Below, in pieces: positions 9,376-18,394 of a DNA stretch of 60,172 nt. The translations under genes and the position numbers were made by a program. The notes beneath the pieces were generated by a model. That model saw only the letters and a program-made list of their open reading frames with translations. It did not search any database and had not been told where the DNA came from. This stretch comes from Sporolactobacillus shoreicorticis (GTDB lineage: Bacteria > Bacillota > Bacilli > Bacillales > Sporolactobacillaceae), in NCBI RefSeq assembly GCF_024125445.1, contig NZ_JAMXWM010000029.1, forward strand, positions 1 to 60,172. Reading direction: 5' to 3'. Position 1 is the stretch's first letter; every line of letters begins with the position of its first letter.

Positions 9376-9564
9376 GTGAGTTTTAAAGAGGAAAAAAGCA
9401 ATAAAGCTTCTAAGCAATTCAATGAAGAATTTGCCGAACCGCTTGATGAACATTCTGTAGAAGAAAGAGAACGTGCGCAACGTACCGGCGACCACGCGGA
9501 TTCAAACAATCATCATGAAGGCCATGATCATAAAAACGATCAGAGCCGTAATAACAACCGCTAA
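9376..9564 (+). CDS. Small, highly hydrophilic protein of unknown function
   Basis: About 62 aa, rich in Glu, Lys, His and Asn, with no hydrophobic segment. The C-terminal part contains the polar stretches SNNHHEGHDHKND and QSRNNNR. I favour the GTG start with GGGAG just upstream; a TTG at 9334 would give 76 aa but has no ribosome binding site. A strong terminator follows. Small disordered proteins like this are common in spore-formers, but I recognise no family. It is the only plus-strand gene in this stretch. Confidence 0.5.
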   Translation: MSFKEEKSNKASKQFNEEFAEPLDEHSVEERERAQRTGDHADSNNHHEGHDHKNDQSRNNNR

Positions 9565-9570
9565 GCTAAA

Positions 9571-9612
9571 AAAGAACGGAAACCTTTTTATCGGTTTCCG
9601 TTCTTTCTATTT
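9571..9612. terminator. Strong bidirectional terminator
   Basis: An 11-12-bp stem GAACGGAAACC/GGTTTCCGTTC with a 7-base loop, A-rich on one side and T-rich on the other. It can serve the small plus-strand gene and the minus-strand UPF0210 gene that end towards each other. Confidence 0.9.
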
Positions 9613-9662
9613 TGCTGCCGTTTAAGGAAGTAGCTGTTTTCACCATTTATTTCAGCAAAATT

Positions 9663-11018
9663 CTAATTTTTAAAGGAATGAATCGGCGCCGGAATTCTGC
9701 CACCCCGTGCGATAAAGTCCGTTGAAGCATTGCGATTAACATCCATGACCGGTGCATACCCCAGTAAGCCGCCAAATTCGACCGTATCGCCAACCATTTT
9801 ACCAGGAGCAGGAATGACACGAACCGCAGTTGTTTTATTGTTGATCACACCGATTGCCGCCTCATCGGCGATCATTGCAGAAATCGTTTCCGCAGGAGTG
9901 TCTCCAGGAATGGCAATCATATCAAGCCCAACAGAACAAACGGCTGTCATGGCTTCGAGCTTTTCTAAATTAAGTGCACCACGCTCCACTGCGTGAATCA
10001 TTCCGGCATCTTCGGATACAGGAATGAATGCACCGCTCAAGCCGCCGACATGACTGCACGCCATGACGCCGCCCTTCTTCACCGCGTCGTTCAGCAGTGC
10101 CAGTGCAGCCGTCGTTCCATGCGTACCAACCGATTCAAGCCCCATTTCTTCAAGAATGTGGGCTACTGAGTCGCCGACTGCCGGTGTCGGTGCCAGAGAC
10201 AGATCAACAATACCGAATGGAACACCGAGTCGAGTCGAGGCTTCATGTCCGACCAGCTGACCCATCCGTGTAATCTTGAACGCAATTTTTTTAATGGTTT
10301 CGGATACGACATCAAACGGCTGACCTTTCACTTTCTCAAGCGCACGCTTTACGACACCGGGGCCGCTTACACCAACGTTAAGCACACAATCTTCTTCACC
10401 GACACCGTGAAAAGCACCCGCCATGAATGGATTGTCCTCAACAGCATTCGCAAAAATAACCAGTTTTGCGCATCCCAGGCCTTGCTGATCCCTTGTTCGT
10501 TCTGCGGTTTCCTTGACGATACCGCCCATTTGCTTTACCGCATCCATATTGATACCGGAACGCGTTGATCCGACATTAACAGATGAACAGACAAAGTCGG
10601 TGACTGCAAGAGCTTCAGGAATAGACCGAATCAGTCTGCGATCACCGGACGTATAGCCCTTCTGAACAAGGGCGCTGAATCCGCCGACAAAATTAACGCC
10701 TGTTGTCTTTGCTGCCTTGTCCAAAGTTTGAGCAAAAGCTGTATAATTCTCATCCTGTGAAGCCCCTGCAATCAGTGATATCGGGGTAACGGAAATACGT
10801 TTGTGGATAATCGGGATACCGAACTCATCAGAGATTGCTTCCCCTGTCCGTACCAATTTTTCCGCCTGTCGTGTAATTTTATCATAGATTTTCGTTCGTG
10901 CTTTTGCTCCGTCGCTGTCAATACAATCCAAAAGCGAAATGCCCATTGTGATCGTACGGATGTCCAATTTTTCTTCCTCGATCATCCGAATTGTTTCAAG
11001 TATTTGTGTTGTTTCCAT
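9663..11018 (-). CDS. UPF0210 (PFL family, DUF711) protein
   Basis: A 451-aa cytosolic protein of a widely conserved family of unknown biochemical role. Typical stretches include [22 protein letters not shown] (residues about 165-186, shortened here to [12 protein letters not shown]) and [16 protein letters not shown]. The family is structurally related to glycyl-radical (PFL-like) folds but lacks the glycyl radical domain. It follows the ACT-domain gene by only 20 bases, an arrangement conserved in many Bacillota and Archaea, so the small partner probably senses an amino acid for it. Confidence 0.88.
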   Translation of the reverse strand: METTQILETIRMIEEEKLDIRTITMGISLLDCIDSDGAKARTKIYDKITRQAEKLVRTGEAISDEFGIPIIHKRISVTPISLIAGASQDENYTAFAQTLDKAAKTTGVNFVGGFSALVQKGYTSGDRRLIRSIPEALAVTDFVCSSVNVGSTRSGINMDAVKQMGGIVKETAERTRDQQGLGCAKLVIFANAVEDNPFMAGAFHGVGEEDCVLNVGVSGPGVVKRALEKVKGQPFDVVSETIKKIAFKITRMGQLVGHEASTRLGVPFGIVDLSLAPTPAVGDSVAHILEEMGLESVGTHGTTAALALLNDAVKKGGVMACSHVGGLSGAFIPVSEDAGMIHAVERGALNLEKLEAMTAVCSVGLDMIAIPGDTPAETISAMIADEAAIGVINNKTTAVRVIPAPGKMVGDTVEFGGLLGYAPVMDVNRNASTDFIARGGRIPAPIHSFKN

Positions 11019-11038
11019 GATTTTCGATATCCTCCGCC

Positions 11039-11317
11039 TTATAGACTGTGCATTGATGTAAAGATTTCTTCTCGCTGAATTTTAATTTGGACGCCAAGCT
11101 CGTTTCCCTTATCGGCAAGTAATTTCTTCATCTCACCGAAACTGTCCCCTGCTTCAGATAAATCAAGAATCATCATCATGGTAAAATAGCCGTTCATAAT
11201 GGTCTGTGAAACATCGAGAATATTTACATGCAGTTCAGCAAGCTTGCCGCTGACACCAGCAATAATGCCCACTCTATCCTTACCGATTACCGTTAAAATT
11301 GCCTTCACTTTTGCCAC
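11039..11317 (-). CDS. ACT-domain protein (UPF0237 family)
   Basis: A 92-aa single ACT domain. The N-terminal strand and turn [20 protein letters not shown] carries the usual D-R-x-G-I ligand-binding loop; [16 protein letters not shown] follows. Related proteins resemble GcvR and bind small ligands, mostly amino acids. It precedes the UPF0210 gene closely, so both are probably co-transcribed. Confidence 0.88.
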   Translation of the reverse strand: MAKVKAILTVIGKDRVGIIAGVSGKLAELHVNILDVSQTIMNGYFTMMMILDLSEAGDSFGEMKKLLADKGNELGVQIKIQREEIFTSMHSL

Positions 11318-11398
11318 TCCCTGTTGTTTGTTTGTCTTAATTCATGTTTTTTAATCTTTTTATCAAAACAATCTGAAACATCATGTTGGCACCCATTT

Positions 11399-11470
11399 GA
11401 TAGATGCTGGCACTGAAAGCAAGCTTCCATCCCCCGTTTCAAATAGGTGGACCTTCAGCAAACTGAAAAG
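11399..11470. repeat. Intergenic repeat, copy 2
   Basis: GATGCTGG..TGAAAGCAAGCTTCC and, 50 bases on, CTTCAGCAAACTGAAAA match the block at 5504-5575 in order and spacing. The remaining part of the 11318-11621 gap shows no gene or RNA that I can recognise. Confidence 0.35.
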
Positions 11471-11621
11471 CCTGTGCTTTTCACAAACGGGTCAATAATT
11501 AGTAACGAACATGATCCTTTATTAAAGCCAATATCAAAACAGAGCTTCGACCGTACTGTTTTCAGCCAAACTCTAGTTCATTATCTCAAGAAAATCATTC
11601 GATGCAAGCAAATCTTGAACA

Positions 11622-11650
11622 TTGACAAAAAGAATCCATTCTTATAAGAT
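11622..11650 (+). promoter_or_regulatory. Promoter of the tRNA-Gly gene
   Basis: A perfect -35 TTGACA (11622-11627) and a -10 TAAGAT (11645-11650) with a 17-base spacer, ending 25 bases before the mature tRNA 5' end. Confidence 0.7.
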
Positions 11651-11675
11651 AAGTTATGGTTTTTAAAGCACTTTT

Positions 11676-11746
11676 GCGGGTGTAGTTTAATGGTAAAATT
11701 AGAGCTTCCCAAGCTCTCGTCGTGGGTTCGATTCCCATCACCCGCT
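11676..11746 (+). tRNA. tRNA-Gly (anticodon CCC)
   Basis: A 71-nt cloverleaf. The acceptor arm is GCGGGTG/CACCCGC. The D-arm contains TAGTTTAATGGTA, the anticodon arm AGAGC-TTCCCAA-GCTCT presents CCC, and the T-arm is GTGGG-TTCGATT-CCCAT. The discriminator is T and no CCA is encoded. It reads GGG glycine codons. Confidence 0.95.
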
Positions 11747-11776
11747 TTAACTTCATTTCGCAGCCTATTGAGATTG

Positions 11777-11803
11777 AGAGCGGGGAAACCGCTCTTTTTT
11801 TTT
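11777..11803 (+). terminator. tRNA-Gly terminator
   Basis: AGAGCGG/CCGCTCT stem with a GGAAA-type loop, followed by nine T. It separates the tRNA from the convergent histidine phosphatase gene. Confidence 0.9.
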
Positions 11804-11815
11804 ACGAAAAGGAAA

Positions 11816-12412
11816 TCAGATACTGGTCACCTTGCCGAACTTACTTAAATGATCAATGCGATTATAATCAAGAATCTCCCACGAATCGCCGGCCGTCGCA
11901 ATGTGGCTGATACATGTGTTGAACAGCTTTGTTTTACCGGTTCCGATTTTTCCGCCGGACAGCAGGGCCAGAATAACATTGATCAAGCCGCCGTGCGCGA
12001 CAAGCAGTACAGGTTGACCGGGAAAGCTTTGTTTTACAGCAGATAATCCGTGAATGACACGTTTCCTGACCAGATCTATAGGCTCCATTCCGGGAATAAC
12101 GCCATCCGGAAACTGTTCGTCACGTTCCGGAATTGTCAGACCAGATGCTTTTCCATACGCTTTTTCAATAAAATCGGCATTTTCAATTAGAGGCAATTTC
12201 CCTACAAATTTATTTATGATCTCGGCAGTTTGTTTTGCGCGAAGCAGCGGACTCGTCACAACAGCCGAAAACTTTACTGACTGCAGAGATTCCCCAACCA
12301 TTTCTGCCTGTTTTCTTCCCCGTTCATTAAGCGGTATATCTTCGCGCCCCTGCAGTTTTCCCATTGCATTCCAATCGGTTTCCCCATGCCTGACCAGGCA
12401 GATTGTCGTCAT
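11816..12412 (-). CDS. Histidine phosphatase (phosphoglycerate-mutase-like)
   Basis: About 198 aa of the histidine phosphatase superfamily. The catalytic LVRHGETDWN is at residues 6-15; the second-half ALLLVAHGG-type motif appears as VLLVAHGGLINV near residue 140. The remaining signature elements (ERGRKQAE, SPLLRAKQTA) are in place. The family includes phosphoglycerate mutase, alpha-ribazole phosphatase and broad phosphatases, and the substrate cannot be told here. The ATG is preceded by GGAGG at seven bases. Confidence 0.88.
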   Translation of the reverse strand: MTTICLVRHGETDWNAMGKLQGREDIPLNERGRKQAEMVGESLQSVKFSAVVTSPLLRAKQTAEIINKFVGKLPLIENADFIEKAYGKASGLTIPERDEQFPDGVIPGMEPIDLVRKRVIHGLSAVKQSFPGQPVLLVAHGGLINVILALLSGGKIGTGKTKLFNTCISHIATAGDSWEILDYNRIDHLSKFGKVTSI

Positions 12413-12487
12413 GATCAAACCTCCAACTTGTTCTTCTGGTTTTCACTGATACAAATTTTGCTCATGCTTCTTTAAGTCTTAATTCTT

Positions 12488-12493
12488 ATTATA
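12488..12493 (-). promoter_or_regulatory. Possible -10 element of the histidine phosphatase gene
   Basis: A perfect TATAAT on the minus strand lies about 75 bases before the start codon, but I see no good -35 at 16-18 bases. Apart from this and the nup terminator, the 12413-12729 gap holds nothing I recognise. Confidence 0.3.
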
Positions 12494-12666
12494 GCGAAAA
12501 ATTATTTCCTGTGCTTTGCGTTTTTAAATCTTTCTATCCATTTATTGGACACGGTACTAGTCAATTCTTCCAATGAAGAGAGCATACACCCTTAAGTTAT
12601 TCTCATTTGATGAAGGCAGACGAAAGGATCTGCAGACGTCAAAACGGGTACACCATTGAAGAAAAG

Positions 12667-12715
12667 ATAAAAAGACAGCCGCATCGTCAAAAAAACAACT
12701 GATGAGCTGCCTCTT
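12667..12715 (-). terminator. Terminator of the nup operon
   Basis: GGCAGCTCATC pairs with GATGCGGCTGTC (two mismatches) around a T-rich loop; TTTTTATC follows on the minus strand. It begins about ten bases after the last permease gene. Confidence 0.6.
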
Positions 12716-12729
12716 TTATCACTACGAGA

Positions 12730-13695
12730 CTATCTCTGTCCTTTTATATACGGAATGCCGTCAGCCTTTGGCGCTTCGGCCCGACCGACAAATCCGGTAA
12801 GTACAATCAGGGTCAGAACATAAGGTGCGGTCAGCATGACCACAGAAGGCAAACGATCTAAAAACGGAATTTGCTGACCAGTTATGCTGAGTGCCTGTGC
12901 AAATCCGAAGAACATCGACGCACCCATGGCTCCGATTGGATGCCATTTACCGAAAACCAGAGCCGCCAGCGCTAGGAAGCCCTGCCCGGCAATCGTTGAC
13001 ACATTGTAATTGGATGTGATCGTCACGAGATACACGGCACCGCCGATACCGCCGAACACACCACTCAGCGCAACACCGATGTAGCGCATTTTGCTCACAC
13101 TAATACCGAGTGTGTCCGCGGCCGCAGGATGCTCACCGACCGAACGCAGACGCAAACCAAATGGCGTCTTAAAGATGATAAACCAAACCAAAAGCGAAAT
13201 AAGGATGGCCAAATAAGATGTGTAGGTCACTTGCTGAAAAAAGATCGGACCAATAATCGGAATCTTAGACAGGCCGGGAATGTTAATTTTATCAATGTTG
13301 TGTGTAATATATGGGGTCTGTCCTTTTCCATCATAGATCATTTTCACAAGAAAAATAGTCAGACCGGCAGCCAGGAAATTGAGTGCCACACCGCTGACCG
13401 TCTGATCGGCACGAAATGAAATGGAAACAACTGCGTGAATCAGTGAAAAAACTCCTCCGGCAACGGCAGCAATGACAATCGCAAGCCACGGCGAAGCATC
13501 TCCTAATCCTGCATGTTCCAAACCCAAAGTAGCAATCGCCGCTGTAAAGGCGCCGACTGCCATCAGGCCTTCCAATCCGATATTGACAACCCCGGAACGT
13601 TCGGAGAATACGCCGCCCAATGATGTAAAAATCAGCGGGGCAGCTGTAAGCAGCGTCGAAGGAATAATAATCGTCAAGATTTCAAAAAAGCTCAT
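12730..13695 (-). CDS. nupQ: Nucleoside ABC transporter permease (NupQ/BmpC type)
   Basis: A 321-aa permease of the branched-chain/ribose type with about nine membrane helices. It carries the conserved LGGVFSERSGVVNIGLEGLM near residues 26-45, typical of the permeases that accompany BMP-family lipoproteins. With NupP it forms the membrane channel of a nucleoside (guanosine-type) importer. It is last in the operon, two bases after nupP. The symbol follows the B. subtilis nupNOPQ order. Confidence 0.88.
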   Translation of the reverse strand: MSFFEILTIIIPSTLLTAAPLIFTSLGGVFSERSGVVNIGLEGLMAVGAFTAAIATLGLEHAGLGDASPWLAIVIAAVAGGVFSLIHAVVSISFRADQTVSGVALNFLAAGLTIFLVKMIYDGKGQTPYITHNIDKINIPGLSKIPIIGPIFFQQVTYTSYLAILISLLVWFIIFKTPFGLRLRSVGEHPAAADTLGISVSKMRYIGVALSGVFGGIGGAVYLVTITSNYNVSTIAGQGFLALAALVFGKWHPIGAMGASMFFGFAQALSITGQQIPFLDRLPSVVMLTAPYVLTLIVLTGFVGRAEAPKADGIPYIKGQR

Positions 13696-13697
13696 TA

Positions 13698-14762
13698 TTA
13701 TTTATGCCCCTTTCTCGATAGACGGCCGAACGCCCACTTGATCACATAACCGGAGCCGACAAAGAAAATAATCAGAGCGATGATGATCTGAATCAGTTCA
13801 ACAGGTACTCCGGCTTCCGACTGCATCGTCATGCCGCCGGTTTGAAGACCGGCGAACAACGCACCGGAAAGTACGACGCCTAACGGAGTATTCAAGCCGA
13901 GCAGCGCCACGGCTATGCCGTTGAAGCCAATACCTGTAAATGCGGAATTAATCGTCATATACTGGTAGGTTCCCAATCCTTCCATTGCCCCTCCAAGTCC
14001 GGCGAAGATTCCGGAGAACGTCAGTGAAAGCATAATGTTTCGACTAACGTTCATTCCAGCATACTTTGAGGCATCCGGGCTGAACCCGACAGCCCGCAGC
14101 TCATACCCCTTCGTTGTTTTCCACAAACCGAACCACATTGCAAATACAGCAATGATGGCAACGACAAACCCCCAATGCAGTCGTGATCCTTGAGTCAGGT
14201 CGGCAAGAAACGTCGAAGCAAGGGAAGCCGCAGCCGGAATCGTTGGTGTGCGTTCACCTTCTGTATATAAGAAATTCTTAATTAAATACGCAGTCGTATA
14301 TAGGGCAATATAATTCATCATGATGGTTGAAATAACTTCATGTACCTTAAATCGTGCTTTTAGAAGTCCGGGAATAAAGCCCCACAGTGCCCCTGCCGCT
14401 CCACCGGCTGTGATCGACATCGGAAGCAAAATAACTTTCGGCAGATGGTCGAAACAGATTGCACAGGCGACTGAAGCAAACCAACCGACGAGCAGCTGTC
14501 CTTCAACGCCAATGTTAAAGAGACCGGTGCGAAAGGCAAAAGCAACAGCAATTCCGGCCAACATAAGGGGAATCATTGCCCGAATGGTTTCGCCTCCGTA
14601 ATAAGGCTGAAGAAAAATAGATTCAACAATTGATTGATAAGCAAGCACGGGATTATAACCAATGATCAGCATAATCACTGCACCGCAAAGCAGCCCAAGA
14701 ATAACAGAAACGACAGGAATAAGGAGTGTCATCCAATTGATCTTTTTCAATATGCGGCTCAC
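13698..14762 (-). CDS. nupP: Nucleoside ABC transporter permease (NupP type)
   Basis: A 354-aa permease with about ten helices. The segment FRTGLFNIGVEGQL near residues 77-90 is the equivalent of the NIGLEG motif in NupQ. It pairs with NupQ as the heterodimeric channel. Its start overlaps the stop of the ATPase gene by four bases, so the subunits are made in a coupled way. Confidence 0.88.
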   Translation of the reverse strand: MSRILKKINWMTLLIPVVSVILGLLCGAVIMLIIGYNPVLAYQSIVESIFLQPYYGGETIRAMIPLMLAGIAVAFAFRTGLFNIGVEGQLLVGWFASVACAICFDHLPKVILLPMSITAGGAAGALWGFIPGLLKARFKVHEVISTIMMNYIALYTTAYLIKNFLYTEGERTPTIPAAASLASTFLADLTQGSRLHWGFVVAIIAVFAMWFGLWKTTKGYELRAVGFSPDASKYAGMNVSRNIMLSLTFSGIFAGLGGAMEGLGTYQYMTINSAFTGIGFNGIAVALLGLNTPLGVVLSGALFAGLQTGGMTMQSEAGVPVELIQIIIALIIFFVGSGYVIKWAFGRLSRKGHK

Positions 14763-16282
14763 GCCTCACTTCCTCCTTTCTTTCTCCCGGCCATTAATAA
14801 GCCGAGTTCATTCTCGTCTGTTTTTTTCGGATCAACAATATCAATAATGTGTCCTTCGTAAATAACAGCGATACGATCGCTAAGGTGAAGAATTTCGTCC
14901 AATTCAAAGGATACGAGCAAAACCGCTTTGCCTTTTTTCTTTTCTTCAATCAGCTTGCCGTGAATAAATTCAATCGCACCGATATCTAAGCCTCGGGTAG
15001 GCTGAGCCGCAATTAATAATTGCGGGCTCCGGTCTACCTCTCTTGCGACAATCACCTTCTGCTGATTGCCTCCTGACAGTGAACGGGCAAGCGTTCTCTC
15101 ACTCGGAGTCCGCACATCAAATTCTTGAATTAATTGTTTCGCTTTTTTCGTGATCACTTTGTTATGCAAAATACCTGCTTGAGCGTACGGTTTCTTATAG
15201 TACGTTTGCAGCACCATATTCTCACCGACTGAGAAGTCCAGCACAAGTCCGTGCTTCTGCCGATCCTCCGGAATATAACCCAAGCCCGCTTCAATGATTT
15301 TTCTCGTTTTTTGATTGGTTACATCATCATTGTTAATTTTAATACTGCCGTCTTTAACCTTTCTCAGACCCGCAATCGCTTCAATCAATTCAGTCTGTCC
15401 ATTACCGTCCACACCTGCAATACCGAGAATTTCTCCCCCATGAACAGTCAGATTCAAGTCCTTGATCACATCAACCTTTCGCGAATCAAGCACATTGAGA
15501 TGTTCAATTTCCAGAACTTTTTCTTTCGGATCATAAGGCGCATCATTTACCTGAATATTGACCTTGCGCCCTACCATCATGCTGGCCAAATCATTCGGGT
15601 TCGTGTCCGTAATCGCTACCGTATCAATATTCCTCCCGCGGCGAATAACTGTACATCGATCGCAGGCTTCAAATATTTCCTTCAGTTTATGCGTAATTAA
15701 AATGATGGACTTCCCCTCACCCACAAGCCGCTTCATAATTTCAATCAGTTCCTTGATTTCAATTGGGGTCAAAACAGCAGTGGGTTCGTCAAAAATCAAT
15801 ATGTCTGATCCTCTGTACAGCGTCTTCAGAATTTCTACACGTTGCTGCATGCCAACTGTAATGTCTTCAACTTTCTGATTTGGATCAACGTCCAATCCGT
15901 ATTTTTCAGAGAGTTTCTTGACAATCTTTACGGCCTTTGCCATATCGAGAACCCCATGCTTCTTAGGTTCTCTGCCAAGAATAATGTTTTCAGCAACAGT
16001 AAACTTGTCAATTAGCATAAAATGCTGATGAACCATGCCTATGCCGAGCCGAGCCGCATCATTGGGATCATTAATCAATTCCTTTTTCCCATGAACATAA
16101 ATTTCCCCTTGGTCAGGTTGATACAACCCGAACAAAACATTCATCAGCGTCGACTTGCCGGCTCCGTTCTCACCGAACAGCGCATGAATTTCTCCTTCTT
16201 GCACCTGAAGGGTGATATCGTCATTGGCCACAATACCAGGAAATTCCTTCCTGATATTCCTCATTTCAATTGCATAGGACAT
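14759..16282 (-). CDS. nupO: Nucleoside ABC transporter ATPase, tandem ABC domains
   Basis: A 507-aa protein with two fused ABC domains. The first has Walker A GENGAGKST at about 36-44 and a non-canonical signature VGMQQR; the second has a degenerate Walker A (GVDGNGQTE) and a good signature SLSGGNQQK. Asymmetric active sites of this kind are normal for the ribose/nucleoside ATPases. The ATG has GGGGGAC upstream. It is separated from nupN by 243 bases containing a stable hairpin. Confidence 0.92.
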   Translation of the reverse strand: MSYAIEMRNIRKEFPGIVANDDITLQVQEGEIHALFGENGAGKSTLMNVLFGLYQPDQGEIYVHGKKELINDPNDAARLGIGMVHQHFMLIDKFTVAENIILGREPKKHGVLDMAKAVKIVKKLSEKYGLDVDPNQKVEDITVGMQQRVEILKTLYRGSDILIFDEPTAVLTPIEIKELIEIMKRLVGEGKSIILITHKLKEIFEACDRCTVIRRGRNIDTVAITDTNPNDLASMMVGRKVNIQVNDAPYDPKEKVLEIEHLNVLDSRKVDVIKDLNLTVHGGEILGIAGVDGNGQTELIEAIAGLRKVKDGSIKINNDDVTNQKTRKIIEAGLGYIPEDRQKHGLVLDFSVGENMVLQTYYKKPYAQAGILHNKVITKKAKQLIQEFDVRTPSERTLARSLSGGNQQKVIVAREVDRSPQLLIAAQPTRGLDIGAIEFIHGKLIEEKKKGKAVLLVSFELDEILHLSDRIAVIYEGHIIDIVDPKKTDENELGLLMAGRKKGGSEA

Positions 16283-16477
16283 GCCATAAGTCCCCCATCT
16301 CCGAATATGTAAAGAAAAACTTAGTGAAGCTAAGTTCCTGATGCCGGCTGAACTTTAGTTTTTCTTATACTAGTCACCACTCATTTCTTATCTACGTAAT
16401 TTCCTATCTGTATAAAGAAAAGCTTGTTCTAAGACAGGCTTTATATGTCAAAGTCATGTTTGCCTTAATTATAATTG

Positions 16478-16507
16478 ATGGATGAGGCATAGTAACGCCT
16501 CATCCAT
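16478..16507 (-). other. Intercistronic hairpin after nupN
   Basis: A perfect 11-bp stem ATGGATGAGGC/GCCTCATCCAT with an 8-base loop, 18 bases after the nupN stop and with no T-run behind it. It therefore looks like a 3'-end stabiliser or processing site and not a terminator. It would leave more binding-protein message than ATPase and permease message. Confidence 0.55.
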
Positions 16508-16525
16508 AAGCAATAAATCAAGTAA

Positions 16526-17611
16526 TTACTTCAAGTTTGCAAGGTATTCCTTATATTCCTTATCTGTTGTCGGAACCGTGAGCGATCCGTCAATGATTTT
16601 CTTTTTGTAATCATTGACAGTAGAAAGTGCTTTCTTTGAAACATTATCTGTTGTTGGTGCAATACCGACACCGTTTTCTTTAAGCCCGAATTCAAGTACT
16701 TTGCCACCAGGGAATTTACCTGCCTTTGTTTGCTTCGTGACATCGTAAATAGCTTGGTCAACACGTTTTACCATGGAAGTCAGAGTTACGTTTTCCGGCA
16801 TACCTTGATCATGCTGGTCTTTGTCAACACCGATGACCCATACTTTCTTGCCATTCTTCGCGCGGTTCTTCGCCTCAGTAAATACACCGTTACCTGTATT
16901 GCCTGCGGATGCGTAAATAATGTCAGCACCCTTTGTATACATCGTTTGGGCGATTGCACGTCCCTTATCCGGTGCATCAAACGCTCCAGCATATTGAGCG
17001 TAGATTTCCGCTTTCGGGTTCACCGTCTTCACACCGGCTTTAAAGCCGTTTTCGAATTTCTTAAGCAACGCGGAGTTAACACCGCCGATAAAACCGACTT
17101 TATTCGTTTTCGTTGTTAAACCTGCTACGACACCAACTAAGAACGAGCCTTGCTGTTCTTTAAAAGTAATGCTTGCTACATTTTTCAGAGGTTTGTTGTT
17201 CTTATCAACAGCTACGGCATCAATAATGCCAAGGTGCGCTTTCGGATTTTGCTGGGCAATCTTCTGGATATCGCTTTGCATCAAGAATCCGATACCATAA
17301 ACGATATCATAGTTCTGATGAACCATTGTATTCAGGTTCGGTGAATAATCCGATGCCTGAGTTGATTGCAGATATTTAACACCCGATCCTTTTTTAAGAC
17401 CGTTATCTTTAGCAAAGCTGGTCAAGCCTTCCCAAGCAGACTGATTAAAGGACTTGTCATCAACGCCGCCTGTGTCCGTAACCATTCCTGCTTTGAAAGC
17501 GGCCTTCTTCGTTGCACTGCTTCCGCTTGATTTGCTGTTGCCGCATCCCGCAAGAACGGAAGCCAGTACAACAACAAAGGCTACGAGCACTGCCATTCTC
17601 TTTTTAAACAC
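16526..17611 (-). CDS. nupN: Nucleoside-binding lipoprotein (BMP family)
   Basis: A 361-aa lipoprotein. The signal peptide ends in the lipobox LAGC (Cys at about 23), followed by a Ser/Lys linker and a BMP/PnrA-like periplasmic-binding fold starting FKAGMVTDTGGVDDKSFNQS, abbreviated here to GMVTDTGGVDDKSFNQS. This loop binds purine nucleosides in PnrA. GTG start with GGGGGG seven bases upstream. It heads the nup operon; B. subtilis nupN is CodY-controlled, but I see no convincing CodY box here. Confidence 0.9.
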   Translation of the reverse strand: MFKKRMAVLVAFVVVLASVLAGCGNSKSSGSSATKKAAFKAGMVTDTGGVDDKSFNQSAWEGLTSFAKDNGLKKGSGVKYLQSTQASDYSPNLNTMVHQNYDIVYGIGFLMQSDIQKIAQQNPKAHLGIIDAVAVDKNNKPLKNVASITFKEQQGSFLVGVVAGLTTKTNKVGFIGGVNSALLKKFENGFKAGVKTVNPKAEIYAQYAGAFDAPDKGRAIAQTMYTKGADIIYASAGNTGNGVFTEAKNRAKNGKKVWVIGVDKDQHDQGMPENVTLTSMVKRVDQAIYDVTKQTKAGKFPGGKVLEFGLKENGVGIAPTTDNVSKKALSTVNDYKKKIIDGSLTVPTTDKEYKEYLANLK

Positions 17612-17910
17612 TTAAAAACCCCCCGCTAAATCTTTTGAATTTAACTCACAGACTTTACTATAGCTTATATGTGTCGAAAAGGAAATAAAAAACGGAGAAA
17701 AAGCGTAAATTTTGTCACTTAATGCAATAATTGTTCGCCTTTACTAGATTATTCCTAATAAAATTTTCATGATTCATGCAATTTCTCCGTTAATTCTTGC
17801 TTTGTCCAATTCCTGACTGCATACCAGAAAATAGTATTTTATATTTATTCTAGTTCTTGTACGGAAAAAAATGACTTTTTTGTCGGATTTTCTTACACGG
17901 ACATTTTCAC

Positions 17911-17954
17911 TTGCAGGCACTTTACTGCAATCTCTTTTTTAAGTTTGTTATAAT
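17911..17954 (+). promoter_or_regulatory. Possible promoter and inverted repeat of the Lin0512 gene
   Basis: A perfect -10 TATAAT (17949-17954) lies 32 bases before the start codon; the -35 is poor. TTGCAG-N8-CTGCAA (17911-17930) overlaps the -35 zone and could be an operator. The remainder of the 17612-17986 gap between the two divergent genes is AT-rich and shows nothing else. Confidence 0.4.
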
Positions 17955-17986
17955 GATGTTGAAAATCTTCGCTTGGGGGTAACGCT

Positions 17987-18346
17987 ATGGAGCACCTTTT
18001 ATTCATTGAAACGGGATTCGGCACCGACGTTCACGGACAAGATGTCACAACAGCCGCAGTTCGAGCCGTACGCGATGCGATTCATAGAAATTCAATGCCA
18101 GGGATTACTCGATTTCTTCCGGAAAACGATTTAAACAACATGAAAGTCACCATCCGTTTGGCAGTTCCCAGAGATAAAGAATCGTTAGATTTCGAAAAAG
18201 TAAAAGCAGAAATTCCTTATGGAACGGTTCACATTGAAGTCATGGACGGAGGCATGGCGGCTCCGAGCGGCATCTTCTTGAAAGAACAAAATGATACGAA
18301 CGATTTAATGTATATTGTCAACGCTTCGGTAGAAGTTGGTTATTGA
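17987..18346 (+). CDS. Lin0512-family conserved hypothetical protein
   Basis: A 119-aa protein beginning MEHLLFIETGFGTDVHGQDVT (first 20 residues MEHLLFIETGFGTDVHGQDV), which I recognise as the Lin0512 family of Bacillota. The protein is soluble, with two half-repeats, and no catalytic motif is known. ATG with GGGGGT seven bases upstream. Divergent from nupN and followed by a terminator. Confidence 0.8.
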   Translation: MEHLLFIETGFGTDVHGQDVTTAAVRAVRDAIHRNSMPGITRFLPENDLNNMKVTIRLAVPRDKESLDFEKVKAEIPYGTVHIEVMDGGMAAPSGIFLKEQNDTNDLMYIVNASVEVGY

Positions 18347-18354
18347 TTCTGTTT

Positions 18355-18394
18355 AAAAGAGGCCTGAAAATGCACTATTCCAAGCCTCTTTTTG
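18355..18394. terminator. Bidirectional terminator
   Basis: AAAAGAGGC/GCCTCTTTTT with a 20-base internal loop region, placed between the convergent Lin0512 and GerW-type genes. Its polyT can serve both strands. Confidence 0.8.

Noticed and set aside
17640-17780. CodY box upstream of nupN
   Set aside because: The best site (AATTTTCATGATTCA, near 17763) matches only about nine of fifteen consensus positions, no better than expected in AT-rich DNA.
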